Shown piece by piece: positions 34,928 through 44,795 of a DNA stretch of 64,000 nucleotides. The notes under the pieces are model-generated. The model ran no database searches. It was not told the origin of the DNA and saw nothing but the letters and a program-made list of their open reading frames with translations. Position 1 is the stretch's first letter. Each line of letters starts with the position of its first letter. The stretch lies in assembly GCA_019358855.1 (NCBI GenBank), contig JAHHII010000005.1:186001-250000 (forward strand), written 5' to 3'. The position numbers were made by a program, and so were the translations under genes. Source of the stretch: Timaviella obliquedivisa GSE-PSE-MK23-08B (GTDB lineage Bacteria; Cyanobacteriota; Cyanobacteriia; Elainellales; Elainellaceae).

Positions 34928-36634
34928 TTAGAGGGCTGGCAGTTTTCCGACTTTTGTTCTGACTGCTTCTGCTACGGCTTCAATCAACTGAGTTGGATCA
35001 ATGGGTTTGGAGAGGAATTGTTGAAAGCCGACTGAGAGGGCTTGATGTCGATCTTCTGGCTTAGTATAGGCAGTCAGCGCGATCGCCGGAATAGTTCTCA
35101 CCCCTTGTTCTTGTTCAAACGTCCGCACTCGATGCAAGAGTTCATAACCATTTTCGTCAGGCATAGCAATGTCGCTTAACAATACATCGGGCTGAGCGTG
35201 TTGCAAGCAATCCATCCCCTCTTGTCCGCTCGCCACCGCAGTTACCTTAGCCCCAGCGATCTCCAGCACCGTCGCCAAATAGCTCCGATTGTCAGAATTG
35301 TCATCGACTATCAAAACGGAAATATCTTCTAGTACCAGGCTGCCGGGTAACAACTCCGGGGTTGACCTCTGAGACGAGGTGTCGGGTTGAGAGGTTGTAG
35401 TGTGTAACGGCAAAAGGATCGTGAAGGTCGTGCCTTTATTCTTGCCCTTACTAGCAGCGTCAATTCTACCGCCGTGAAGCTCAACGAGTTGACGAACGAT
35501 CGCCAGCCCTAGTCCTAACCCATCGTGAGAACGGGTGGAGGATGAATCTGCTTGGCGAAAGTATTCAAAAATCTGGGGCAAAAAATCTGGGTCAATGCCT
35601 ATTCCGGTATCGGTTACAATGATTTGAGCAAATGCAGTCAGGGGTAACGGGTGCCGCGTCGTAGGTTGTGGCGTTTGTCTCCCGCTTCCCCCTGACTCCC
35701 TGCCCATTACTTGATTTAACTTCACATCGACCTGTCCACCCTCTGGCGTGAACTTGATGGCATTCGAGAGTAAATTTCTAAGAACTTGCTGTAAACGCTG
35801 AATGTCGCCGTTGACAATGCAGCGATCGCATGTAAGCTCAGTGGTCAGTTGAATGCCTTTTTCGTCTGCGGCAGGACGGATGGACTCCAGTTCTTCTGAA
35901 ATTAAATTGACTATATTGATCGGGTGCTGACGAATTTGCACTTTGCCGCTGGTCAGGCGGGCAACATCTAAAATGTCCTCAACGAGTTGTGCCTGAGATT
36001 GGGCATTGCGATGGATAGTTTCGAGAGCACGACGAGCTGCGAGCGCATCCAGTTTGTCTGTTACCAATAGTTTTGACCAGCCTAAGATCGCGTTCAGCGG
36101 GGTTCGCAGTTCGTGGGAGACGATCGCCATGAATTCGTCTTTCATCTGGTTGGCAGACTCTGCCTGTTGACGAGCTAGCTGCTCCTGGATAATCTCAATC
36201 TTCTGCACCGCTAATTCTGCCGATTGTCGCTGGATTTCCTCGGATTTTTTGAACAACTCGACAAATACCGCGACTTTGGAAATGAGAATTTCGGGATTGA
36301 CGGGTTTAAGCAAATAATCCACTGCTCCTAAGGCATAGCCCTTCATCTGCCACTGATCGTTGGTGCTAAAAGCGGTGACAAAGATAATGGGTGTTTGCTG
36401 CGATCGCTCTCGCTGCCGAATTAAGGAAGCGGTTTCAAATCCATCCATCCCTGGCATCTGCACATCTAGCAGAATCACAGCAAAATCTTGATTCAACAGA
36501 CATCGCAGTGCTTCTTCTCCTGATCGGGCTGTCACCAGGTTCTGCCCCAACCTAGACAAAATGGCTTCCAGGGCGATCAAGTTTTCTACACGATCGTCAA
36601 CTAGAAGGATGTTGGCTTTGAGTTCAGAGGACAT
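34928..36634 (-). CDS. Hybrid histidine kinase, receiver-HisKA-HATPase-receiver
   Basis: 568 residues with no membrane segment. N-terminal receiver about 5-125 (ILLVDDRVENL, then the phospho-acceptor in VILLDVQMPGMDG); a coiled linker; HisKA with His174 in [14 protein letters not shown]; HATPase about 275-395 (LLSNAIKFTPEGG, DTGIGIDPDF, GLGLGLAIV); C-terminal receiver about 435-555 (VLIVDDNSDN, LLSDIAMPDENG). The first receiver probably takes signal from another kinase, making this a relay node. It lies 91 bases downstream of the giant HAMP kinase on the same strand, so the two are likely co-transcribed and may signal to each other. Confidence 0.93.
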   Translation of the reverse strand: MSSELKANILLVDDRVENLIALEAILSRLGQNLVTARSGEEALRCLLNQDFAVILLDVQMPGMDGFETASLIRQRERSQQTPIIFVTAFSTNDQWQMKGYALGAVDYLLKPVNPEILISKVAVFVELFKKSEEIQRQSAELAVQKIEIIQEQLARQQAESANQMKDEFMAIVSHELRTPLNAILGWSKLLVTDKLDALAARRALETIHRNAQSQAQLVEDILDVARLTSGKVQIRQHPINIVNLISEELESIRPAADEKGIQLTTELTCDRCIVNGDIQRLQQVLRNLLSNAIKFTPEGGQVDVKLNQVMGRESGGSGRQTPQPTTRHPLPLTAFAQIIVTDTGIGIDPDFLPQIFEYFRQADSSSTRSHDGLGLGLAIVRQLVELHGGRIDAASKGKNKGTTFTILLPLHTTTSQPDTSSQRSTPELLPGSLVLEDISVLIVDDNSDNRSYLATVLEIAGAKVTAVASGQEGMDCLQHAQPDVLLSDIAMPDENGYELLHRVRTFEQEQGVRTIPAIALTAYTKPEDRHQALSVGFQQFLSKPIDPTQLIEAVAEAVRTKVGKLPAL

Positions 36635-36725
36635 GGTAAGGAGAATAAAGTGTGGAGAATGTGAACGTCAGTCGAACAGAGAGAAGTGAGGCTGAAGGCT
36701 TAACTGTCCCCCAGGGCTTCAGCCC

Positions 36726-39700
36726 CTAGTCACCAGATTGTAAGAGCCAAACTCGTAGCAGTGACAGCAGTTGTTCCATTTCAACAGGTTTGGTGATGTA
36801 ATCGCTTGCGCCTGCCTTTAGACACTTTTCCCGATCGCCTTTCATCGCTTTTGCCGTGAGAGCAATCATGGGTAAGCGAGCAAATTGACTCATCTGCCGG
36901 ATCGTTTGCATGGTTTCGTAGCCATCCATGCCGGGCATCATAATATCCATCAATACAATATCAATATCAGGATTTGCTTGTAATAGGTTGATGCCATCTC
37001 TGCCGTTTTCGGCGTAGAGAATGTGCATTTGCTGGCGCTCTAACAGGCTGGTGAGGGCGAAAATGTTGCGAACGTCATCATCTACAATTAGCACTTTTTT
37101 GTCTGCCAAAATCGGGTCGTTACGCCGCAGTTGTTCTAGGATCAACCGTTGGCGATCGGGCAGGTTTGCCTGAATTCGATGGAGGAACAGGCTCGTTTCG
37201 TCGAGCAGGCGTTCAGGCGATCGCGCATCTTTCAAGATCAGCGTATCAGACAGTCGGCGCAGTTCTGCTTCTTCTTGAGCCGTTAACTCTTTGCCTGTAT
37301 AGACAATGACTGGCAGGCGACCTAAGTTGGGTTCACGTTTGATTTGTTCGAGTAGTTCAAAGTCCTTGGCATCGGGCAGCAGCAGATCGAGCACGACACA
37401 GTCAAACTGCTGGGAACGGATAGCGCTTAGGGTTTCGGCGGCAGTTGCAACCGCCGTAATGCTGATATCGCCATTCCCAATCAAATCAACGATACTTTGG
37501 CGTTGCAGTTCGTCGTCTTCGACCACCAACAGGTTTTTCACCAACCGTTCCACAAACTCTTTCATGCTTGCCAGAGCGTTGAGGAGAGATTCACTGCTAA
37601 CGGGTTTCTGCAAATAGGCGATCGCACCTTGTCGCAAGCTGCGATTTTGCCCATCTTCTACAGTCATGATGTGAACAGGAATATGACGAGTCGTAGGATC
37701 TTGCTTGAGATAGTTCAACACTGTCCAACCATCTAGAATAGGCAACCGGATATCTAGCATGATGGCAGAGGGTTGAAATTCTTGTGCCATTTGTAGCCCC
37801 ACATCTCCTCGGGTGGCAACTAAACCTTTGAAATTATGTTGCCGTGCCAGATCGAGCAGGATACGAGCAAAATTGAGGTCGTCTTCAATAATGAGTAGGG
37901 TTCGATCGTTGGCTTGAATAGAGACGCGATCGTCTTCCAGCATCAGATCGGCTGAAAACGTACCGACCTGAGTGGTGGTCACTGGAATGACTTGTTGGAT
38001 TTTTGGGAGGACGGTTGGGGCGACAACCTCTGTCGGGCTCAGGGCGATCGATGGGATACCCGCTTGGGGCGTAGAACTGTTTGGCATGAGCGATCGGCGA
38101 TCTCCCTCCATTCGTCTTGCGTTCGACTGAGCGCTCAGACTGTTCCCTCTCTCTCTCCCCTGTCCAATAGAATAAGTCAGCGGCAAGTAGAGCGTAAACC
38201 TGCTACCTTTACCCAATTCGCTCACCAAACGAATCTCACCGCCCAGCAGTTGGGCAATTTCGCGGCTAATCGACAAACCCAAGCCTGTTCCTCCATAGCG
38301 ACGACTGGTCGTTCCATCTTCTTGTTGAAAGGCTTCAAAAATTACTTGCTGCTTGTCCGCTGCAATACCAATTCCAGTATCAGTGACAGCAAAAGCGATG
38401 ACGCAATCTGCCTCATTGAGGCTAGCTTTTTCAGGACTCCAGCCTGTTGTTGCTATGTCAATGTCTAATTGCACCCGACCTCGCTCAGTGAATTTAAAGG
38501 CGTTCGCCAGTAAGTTCTTCAATACCTGTTGCAGCCGTTTAATATCGGTATAAATGGTTTGAGGGAGTTGTTCGCTGAAACGTAGGTAGAAATCGAGTTT
38601 GCGATCGATCGCAACTTGACGGAACGTGCGCTCTAGATGGACGTGCAGATCAGCAAACAAGATTTGCTCAGCATCGACAGAAATGGTGCCCGATTCGATT
38701 TTTGCCAGGTCGAGAATATCATTAATTAACCCTAGCAAGTCATTTCCAGCAGAGTAAATGGTCTGGGAATATTCCACCTGCTTTTGAGTCAGGTTAGTCT
38801 CAGTGTTATCAGACAATAGTCGTGCCAGAATTAGCAAACTATTAAGGGGTGTCCGCAGTTCATGGGACATATTTGCCAGAAACTCAGACTTATATTTGGA
38901 GGTGAGTGCCAATTGTTCAGCTTTGTCTTCCAAAGACAGTCTTGCCTGTTCAATTTCGCTATTTTTTCGCTCTACTTCTGTGTTTTGTAGCTCCAATAGT
39001 TCTGCTTTTTCTTGCAGTTCTTCGTTAGTCTGTTGCAGTTGCTCCTGCTGACTCTTGAGCAAATCTTCTGACGCTTTTAAAGATTGAGCCTGTTGTTCCA
39101 AGCGTCGGTTTGTGTCGGTGAGTTCACTTTGTTGACCTTGCATTTCTTCTGCCAAAGATTGAGACTGTTTTAGCAGTTCCTCGGTTCGCATACTGGCGGC
39201 GATCGTGTTGAGAACGATCGCAATACTCTCGGTCAGTTGGTCGAAAAAAGTGAGGTGAATTTCATTGAAGCGGTTGAAGGAAGCTAGTTCGATCACGGCT
39301 GTCACTTGTCCCTCAAACAGAACGGGCAATACGACAACGTTCATGGGCGAGGCTTCACCCAATCCAGAATTAATTTTGATGTAGTCTTGAGGAACTTCGG
39401 TAATGAGAATACGCTCCTTCTCTAGCGCACATTGCCCGACCAGTCCTTCACCAAGATAGAAGCGATTTGCCAGACTCTTGCGCTCTCGGTAGGCGTAGGT
39501 ACTCAGCAATTTTAGGAACGATGCTTGGATCTCGCTGGTTTCTAGCAGGTAGAAAACACCATGCTGCGCAGAAACCAACGGAGCCAGTTCGGACAGGATG
39601 AGCTTGGAGACAGTTTCTAGATCGCGTTGCCCCTGCAACATCCGGGTGAATTTTGCCAGGTTGGTTTTGAGCCAGTCTTGCTCAATATTTTTCTGAGTGG

Positions 39701-42700
39701 TTTCGCGCAGGTTGGCAATCATCTGGTTGACGTTATCTTTCAGAATGGCGACCTCGCCCTGCGCTTCAACGGCAATCACCCGTGTCAGATCGCCCTTGGT
39801 CACAGCGGTTGCTACCTCAGCGATCGCTCGTACCTGAGTCGTGAGGTTCGCTGCCAGTTCGTTGACGTTATCGGTCAGGTCGCGCCAGGTTCCCGATGCG
39901 CCAGGCACTTTCGCCTGACCTCCTAATTTCCCTTCAATGCCCACTTCTCGTGCCACGGTCGTGACCTGGTCGGCAAAGGTTGCCAGCGTGTCGATCATCT
40001 CGTTAATGGTGTCTGCCAGTGTTTCAATCTCCCCTTTGGCATCCAGCATCAACTTTTGCTTCAAGTTGCCGTTTGCGACTGCTGTCACGACTTTAGCGAT
40101 GCCTCGGACTTGCGCCGTCAGGTTGCCCGCCATTGAGTTCACGTTATCGGTCAGATCTTTCCAGATGCCAGCCACGCCCATCACCTGCGCCTGTCCCCCC
40201 AACTTACCCTCAGTTCCCACTTCCCGCGCCACCCGCGTCACTTCTGAGGCAAAGGAACTGAGTTGATCCACCATGGTGTTGACCGTGTTTTTCAGTTCAA
40301 AAATTTCGCCGCGCACGTCCACGGTAATTTTTTTAGACAAGTCGCCGTTGGCGATCGCTGTGGAGACTTCGGCAATGTTTCGTACCTGTGCCGTCAAGTT
40401 ACCCGCCATGGAGTTTACAGAGTCAGTCAAATCTTTCCAAGTGCCTGCCACGCCGCGTACTTCGGCTTGTACGCCCAGTTTGCCTTCGGTGCCGACCTCG
40501 CGCGCCACCCGCGTTACTTCCGAGGCAAAGGAGTTCAACTGATCCACCATGATGTTGATGGTGCTTTTCAGGTCAAGGATTTCGCCTTTTACGTCCACTG
40601 TGATCTTTTTGGACAGGTCGCCGTTTGCCACTGCCGTCGTGACTTCGGCAATATTCCGCACCTGCGCCGTCAAGCTACCCGCCATAAAGTTCACAGAGTC
40701 GGTCAAATCTTTCCAGGTGCCAGCCACGCCGCTCACTTCGGCTTGTACGCCCAGCTTGCCTTCAGCCCCTACTTCTCGTGCCACCCGCGTCACTTCTGAG
40801 GCAAAGGAATTCAACTGATCCACCATGGTATTGACGGTGTTCTTCAGTTCCAAAATTTCGCCCTTAACATCGACCGTGATCTTCTTGGAGAGGTCGCCGT
40901 TCGCTACCGCCGTTGTTACTGCCGCAATGTTCCGCACCTGTGCCGTCAAACTCCCAGCCATGAAGTTTACAGAATCGGTTAAATCCTTCCAGGTTCCGGC
41001 AACACCCCGTACGTCAGCTTGCACACCCAGCTTGCCTTCGGCTCCTACCTCACGCGCTACCCGCGTTACTTCTGAGGCAAAGGAACTAAGTTGATCGACC
41101 ATGATGTTAATGGTGTTTTTCAGTTCAAAAATTTCACCTTTGACTTGCACTGTAATTTTTTTGGAGAGGTCACCGTTGGCGATCGCGGTTGCCACTTCGG
41201 CAATATTTCGCACTTGTCCAGTTAAATTTCCTGCCATTGAGTTAACGTTGTCGGTCAGGTCTTTCCAGGTGCCAGCCACGCCCGGAACTTGCGCTTGTAC
41301 GCCCAGTTTTCCTTCGGTTCCGACTTCGCGCGCCACCCGCGTTACTTCTGAGGCAAAGGAACTGAGTTGATCCACCATGGTGTTGATGGTGTTTTTCAAC
41401 TCTAGAATTTCACCCTTCACATCCACGGTAATCTTTTTAGAGAGGTCGCCGTTTGCCACCGCCGTCGTGACTTCGGCAATGTTCCGTACCTGTGCCGTCA
41501 AGTTACCTGCCATGGAGTTTACAGAGTCAGTCAAATCTTTCCAAGTGCCTGCCACGCCGCGTACTTCGGCTTGTACGCCCAGTTTGCCTTCGGTGCCGAC
41601 CTCGCGCGCCACCCGCGTTACTTCCGAGGCAAAGGAGTTCAACTGATCCACCATGATGTTGATGGTGCTTTTCAGGTCAAGGATTTCGCCTTTTACGTCC
41701 ACTGTGATCTTTTTGGACAGGTCGCCGTTTGCCACTGCCGTCGTGACTTCGGCAATATTCCGCACCTGCGCCGTCAAGCTACCCGCCATAAAGTTCACAG
41801 AGTCGGTCAAATCTTTCCAGGTGCCAGCCACGCCGCGCACTTCTGCCTGACCCCCCAGCTTCCCGTCACCCCCCACTTCTCGCGCCACCCGTGTCACCTC
41901 AGAAGCAAAGGAGTTGAGCTGATCCACCATCGTATTAACGGTGTTTTTTAGTTCAAAAATTTCGCCTCTGACATCGACCGTAATTTTGCGAGAAAGGTCA
42001 CCATTGGCGATCGCCGTTGCCACTTCCGCAATATTTCGCACTTGCCCAGTCAAATTCCCCGCCATCAGGTTCACGTTGTCGGTCAGGTCTTTCCAGGTTC
42101 CGGCAACGCCAGGGACTTCTGCCTGTACACCCAACTTGCCTTCCGTGCCCACTTCCCGCGCCACCCGCGTCACTTCTGAGGCAAAGGAGTTCAACTGATC
42201 CACCATTGTATTGACGGTGTTTTTCAGTTCCAAAATTTCGCCTTTGACATCGACTGTAATTTTGCGAGAGAGGTCACCATTGGCGATCGCCGTTGCCACT
42301 TCCGCAATATTTCGCACTTGCCCGGTCAAATTCCCCGCCATAAAGTTCACAGAATCGGTCAAATCCTTCCAGGTGCCAGCCACACCTTTTACCTCTGCCT
42401 GTCCGCCCAGTTTGCCTTCTGCGCCTACTTCCCGCGCCACCCGCGTCACTTCCGAGGCAAAGGAATTCAACTGATCCACCATCGTGTTGATCGTGCTTTT
42501 CAGATCCAGAATTTCACCTTTAACATCGACGGTAATCTTTTTAGACAGGTCGCCCGTTGCTACAGCGGTTGTCACTTCGGCAATGTTCCGAACCTGTGCC
42601 GTCAGATTCCCCGCCATTGAGTTCACAGAATCAGTCAAATCCTTCCAGGTGCCAGCCACACCAGGGACTTGCGCCTGTACGCCCAACTTGCCTTCCGTGC

Positions 42701-43478
42701 CCACTTCCCGCGCCACCCGTGTGACTTCCGAGGCGAAAGAATTCAACTGATCCACCATGATATTGATGGTGCTTTTCAGGTCGAGAATTTCGCCCTTTAC
42801 GTCTACCGTGATTTTCTTCGATAGATCACCATTTGCCACAGCGGTTGTCACTTCGGCAATATTCCGCACTTGCGCTGTCAAGTTCCCCGCCATTGAGTTT
42901 ACGTTATCGGTCAAATCTTTCCAGGTTCCGGCAACGCCTTTCACTTCTGCCTGTACGCCCAACTTGCCTTCTGTGCCCACTTCCCGCGCCACCCGTGTGA
43001 CTTCTGAGGCGAAGGATTGAAGCTGATCCACCATGGTGTTGACAATTTGCGCCGTTTGCAGAAATTCCCCTTGCAGCGATCGCCCTTCAATTTCTGTCGC
43101 GATCGCCTGGGATAGATCGCCATTTGCCACTGATCGAATCACGCGTGTGATTGCTGCCATGGGCTGCACTAAATCTACAATTAGCGTGTTGATCGACCCT
43201 TCACAAGCCTTCCAAGAACCCTTTGCTCCGCCCAGCGAAGCTCGTTCATTCGTTTTGCCCTCTTTCCCCACCACCGTACTGATCCGCTCTAGCTCTGTCG
43301 TTATCTGCTCGTTCTTGTCAATAATGTCGTTGAGCGTGTCAGCAACCTTACCTGCGATGCCTGTCTGATCAAAAGGCATTCGCACCGAGAAGTTTCCTTT
43401 CTTCACTTCAGTCAAAACTTTAAGCAATTGCTTCAGGTCTAGACTATCGGTTTCAGCAAAAGTTTGAGCGGTTGTCAT
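36726..43478 (-). CDS. Giant soluble hybrid histidine kinase with a 12-unit HAMP array, GAF and three receivers
   Basis: 2250 residues, no membrane helix. After an N-terminal HAMP-like stretch (1-152), twelve consecutive repeats of exactly 92 residues span 153-1256. Each contains [13 protein letters not shown], a [11 protein letters not shown] motif and a [13 protein letters not shown] core. Then come a GAF domain (about 1280-1430), a coiled coil, HisKA with His1539 ([13 protein letters not shown]), HATPase ([25 protein letters not shown]) and three receivers near 1855, 1978 and 2128, each with an Asp pocket; the last has [13 protein letters not shown]. The plan recalls fungal group III (Nik1/Os-1) kinases, in which poly-HAMP arrays sense osmotic and related stress. 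Start ATG at 43478. Likely operon with the hybrid kinase gene at 34928. Confidence 0.95.
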   Translation of the reverse strand: MTTAQTFAETDSLDLKQLLKVLTEVKKGNFSVRMPFDQTGIAGKVADTLNDIIDKNEQITTELERISTVVGKEGKTNERASLGGAKGSWKACEGSINTLIVDLVQPMAAITRVIRSVANGDLSQAIATEIEGRSLQGEFLQTAQIVNTMVDQLQSFASEVTRVAREVGTEGKLGVQAEVKGVAGTWKDLTDNVNSMAGNLTAQVRNIAEVTTAVANGDLSKKITVDVKGEILDLKSTINIMVDQLNSFASEVTRVAREVGTEGKLGVQAQVPGVAGTWKDLTDSVNSMAGNLTAQVRNIAEVTTAVATGDLSKKITVDVKGEILDLKSTINTMVDQLNSFASEVTRVAREVGAEGKLGGQAEVKGVAGTWKDLTDSVNFMAGNLTGQVRNIAEVATAIANGDLSRKITVDVKGEILELKNTVNTMVDQLNSFASEVTRVAREVGTEGKLGVQAEVPGVAGTWKDLTDNVNLMAGNLTGQVRNIAEVATAIANGDLSRKITVDVRGEIFELKNTVNTMVDQLNSFASEVTRVAREVGGDGKLGGQAEVRGVAGTWKDLTDSVNFMAGSLTAQVRNIAEVTTAVANGDLSKKITVDVKGEILDLKSTINIMVDQLNSFASEVTRVAREVGTEGKLGVQAEVRGVAGTWKDLTDSVNSMAGNLTAQVRNIAEVTTAVANGDLSKKITVDVKGEILELKNTINTMVDQLSSFASEVTRVAREVGTEGKLGVQAQVPGVAGTWKDLTDNVNSMAGNLTGQVRNIAEVATAIANGDLSKKITVQVKGEIFELKNTINIMVDQLSSFASEVTRVAREVGAEGKLGVQADVRGVAGTWKDLTDSVNFMAGSLTAQVRNIAAVTTAVANGDLSKKITVDVKGEILELKNTVNTMVDQLNSFASEVTRVAREVGAEGKLGVQAEVSGVAGTWKDLTDSVNFMAGSLTAQVRNIAEVTTAVANGDLSKKITVDVKGEILDLKSTINIMVDQLNSFASEVTRVAREVGTEGKLGVQAEVRGVAGTWKDLTDSVNSMAGNLTAQVRNIAEVSTAIANGDLSKKITVDVRGEIFELKNTVNTMVDQLSSFASEVTRVAREVGTEGKLGGQAQVMGVAGIWKDLTDNVNSMAGNLTAQVRGIAKVVTAVANGNLKQKLMLDAKGEIETLADTINEMIDTLATFADQVTTVAREVGIEGKLGGQAKVPGASGTWRDLTDNVNELAANLTTQVRAIAEVATAVTKGDLTRVIAVEAQGEVAILKDNVNQMIANLRETTQKNIEQDWLKTNLAKFTRMLQGQRDLETVSKLILSELAPLVSAQHGVFYLLETSEIQASFLKLLSTYAYRERKSLANRFYLGEGLVGQCALEKERILITEVPQDYIKINSGLGEASPMNVVVLPVLFEGQVTAVIELASFNRFNEIHLTFFDQLTESIAIVLNTIAASMRTEELLKQSQSLAEEMQGQQSELTDTNRRLEQQAQSLKASEDLLKSQQEQLQQTNEELQEKAELLELQNTEVERKNSEIEQARLSLEDKAEQLALTSKYKSEFLANMSHELRTPLNSLLILARLLSDNTETNLTQKQVEYSQTIYSAGNDLLGLINDILDLAKIESGTISVDAEQILFADLHVHLERTFRQVAIDRKLDFYLRFSEQLPQTIYTDIKRLQQVLKNLLANAFKFTERGRVQLDIDIATTGWSPEKASLNEADCVIAFAVTDTGIGIAADKQQVIFEAFQQEDGTTSRRYGGTGLGLSISREIAQLLGGEIRLVSELGKGSRFTLYLPLTYSIGQGRERGNSLSAQSNARRMEGDRRSLMPNSSTPQAGIPSIALSPTEVVAPTVLPKIQQVIPVTTTQVGTFSADLMLEDDRVSIQANDRTLLIIEDDLNFARILLDLARQHNFKGLVATRGDVGLQMAQEFQPSAIMLDIRLPILDGWTVLNYLKQDPTTRHIPVHIMTVEDGQNRSLRQGAIAYLQKPVSSESLLNALASMKEFVERLVKNLLVVEDDELQRQSIVDLIGNGDISITAVATAAETLSAIRSQQFDCVVLDLLLPDAKDFELLEQIKREPNLGRLPVIVYTGKELTAQEEAELRRLSDTLILKDARSPERLLDETSLFLHRIQANLPDRQRLILEQLRRNDPILADKKVLIVDDDVRNIFALTSLLERQQMHILYAENGRDGINLLQANPDIDIVLMDIMMPGMDGYETMQTIRQMSQFARLPMIALTAKAMKGDREKCLKAGASDYITKPVEMEQLLSLLRVWLLQSGD
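39711..43022 (-). repeat. Array of twelve 276-bp coding repeats (HAMP units)
   Basis: The repeat period is exactly 276 bases across 3312 bases, with no indel between units. Units 11 and 12 (nearest 39711) are the most diverged. Plus-strand 40403-40732 (units 9-10) and 41507-41836 (units 5-6) are identical over about 330 bases at a spacing of four units, which shows recent gene conversion or block duplication. Open frames on the plus strand across this array simply mirror the repeat and are not genes. Confidence 0.92.
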
Positions 43479-43731
43479 ATTCTGCGACGGCTGTTAACGA
43501 GGGTGGTTAAAGGATAACGCTGAAGAAAAGTAAGTTTCTAAGGCAAAAACCTTCTCAAGGAAGAACATACTTTCCCTTAGGGATTATTTCCTACAAAAGA
43601 CTGACGCGTCTTCATACTTTAGATAGAAGATAGATCTTCTATGATTCAGTCTAGGGAGAGATGTTAAAATAGCACTGTTGGCGCAGTTTAAGTAAGTCAG
43701 CTATTACGCTCAAGCTTGCCTGAAGGAGTTT

Positions 43732-44184
43732 GTGAGTTTGCTAGTGGGTAGCTGGTATAAGCGCTCGATTCTCCGAATGCCAAATACCTGTTACGTGTAC
43801 TACCCTGGCTATTACTATACTTTTTACCACGCTAGTCCCTTGTCCGATCAATCGCTAGACAATGAAGCAAATAATGAAGTGGCTCAGTTGGGAAACAATT
43901 TACCCCAACTGATGGATTCGGTCGTTCAAGCCGTAACAAAAGTAGGTGAAGATCGGGACTTAGAAAGTGCCTTGTTCGTTCGAGATGAAATTCGTCGCTT
44001 ACCTGACGCGCTGGTAACGGAGATTTTAAATCAACTCATTCTCAGGCTAATCTTTGTTGATCCTCTCTTGTGCCGTTGGTTTGTGTTAGATGTGTTTTTG
44101 CATGATGCTGATCCTGCTGCAAAAGCTGATGTTGCCGAGCGAATTAATGTATTAATAGCAGACTTGCGATCGCAGCAAAAATAA
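43732..44184 (+). CDS. Conserved-looking hypothetical protein, 150 residues
   Basis: Starts at a GTG preceded at good distance by GAAGGAG, which supports this start. The N-terminal 45 residues are Tyr-rich (CYVYYPGYYYTFYH) and the C-terminal 100 are helical (LESALFVRDEIRRLPDALVT, DVAERINVLIADL). There is no membrane segment or known motif. It is divergent from the giant kinase gene across about 250 bases. I do not recognise the family. The strong ribosome site and balanced composition argue it is real. Confidence 0.55.
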   Translation: MSLLVGSWYKRSILRMPNTCYVYYPGYYYTFYHASPLSDQSLDNEANNEVAQLGNNLPQLMDSVVQAVTKVGEDRDLESALFVRDEIRRLPDALVTEILNQLILRLIFVDPLLCRWFVLDVFLHDADPAAKADVAERINVLIADLRSQQK

Positions 44185-44238
44185 TTTTTCTATAAAGCTC
44201 ATTTAATACTTTTTCTGACAAAAATTCAATAGCTATTA

Positions 44239-44348
44239 AGAGGATGTCTGAGAAGTATCAAAGATTCTTACACTCGCCCCCCAACCCCCCATTTTGGGGG
44301 ATTTAGGGGGCGGATTGGATAGCAACCTAGACTTCTCAGACATCCTCT
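44239..44348 (-). mobile_element. Small non-autonomous element, family A, copy 5 (short form)
   Basis: Both ends are intact (AGAGGATGTCTGAGAAG and ACTTCTCAGACATCCTCT), but the core is shortened to 110 bp and the central linker is lost. It has the same orientation as the copy at 24882. It lies in the 44185-44795 spacer; the remaining ~450 bases, which include a small CCTGCAAGGGCAGGGG hairpin near 44490, hold no recognised gene. Confidence 0.88.
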
Positions 44349-44795
44349 AAGGCAGAAAATTATGAGGCGATAGAGATAGAAATGTGAAACCTCTGCTGAA
44401 GTTTCAGCAAGAGCACTGCCTCTCATTCCATTGCAGCTAATTCTTTGCAATATTGCCAATGACTAAAACGTTTTTCTTGCCTCTTCCCTGCAAGGGCAGG
44501 GGAACCAGATTGAACTTGGAATGAAGTCATGACTTATGCTTTGGGCATTTGATGCGTCATCCTGATCTTAAAATTCTTCAAGACGCAGTCAGAAAAGCTG
44601 AGAGTTCTTGACCACCGAAATCTGACAAGAATCAAGACGGTGTCGAATAACCATGACCGTCATAAGTTTGTCACTTCAAAATTCTATCTTGGGAACAATA
44701 GCTTAGTACAAAACCAATATCTTCCTTCCCAAGTTCCCTGTAAAGACTAGACATTTCACCTCTCTTATTTCTGTATCTGAGTATCAAGACTTCCT

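Noticed and set aside
40263-43020. Series of 87-89-codon plus-strand open frames repeating every 276 bases
   Set aside because: Exact antisense mirror of the HAMP repeat array in the minus-strand kinase gene; codon pattern is fully explained by that gene.
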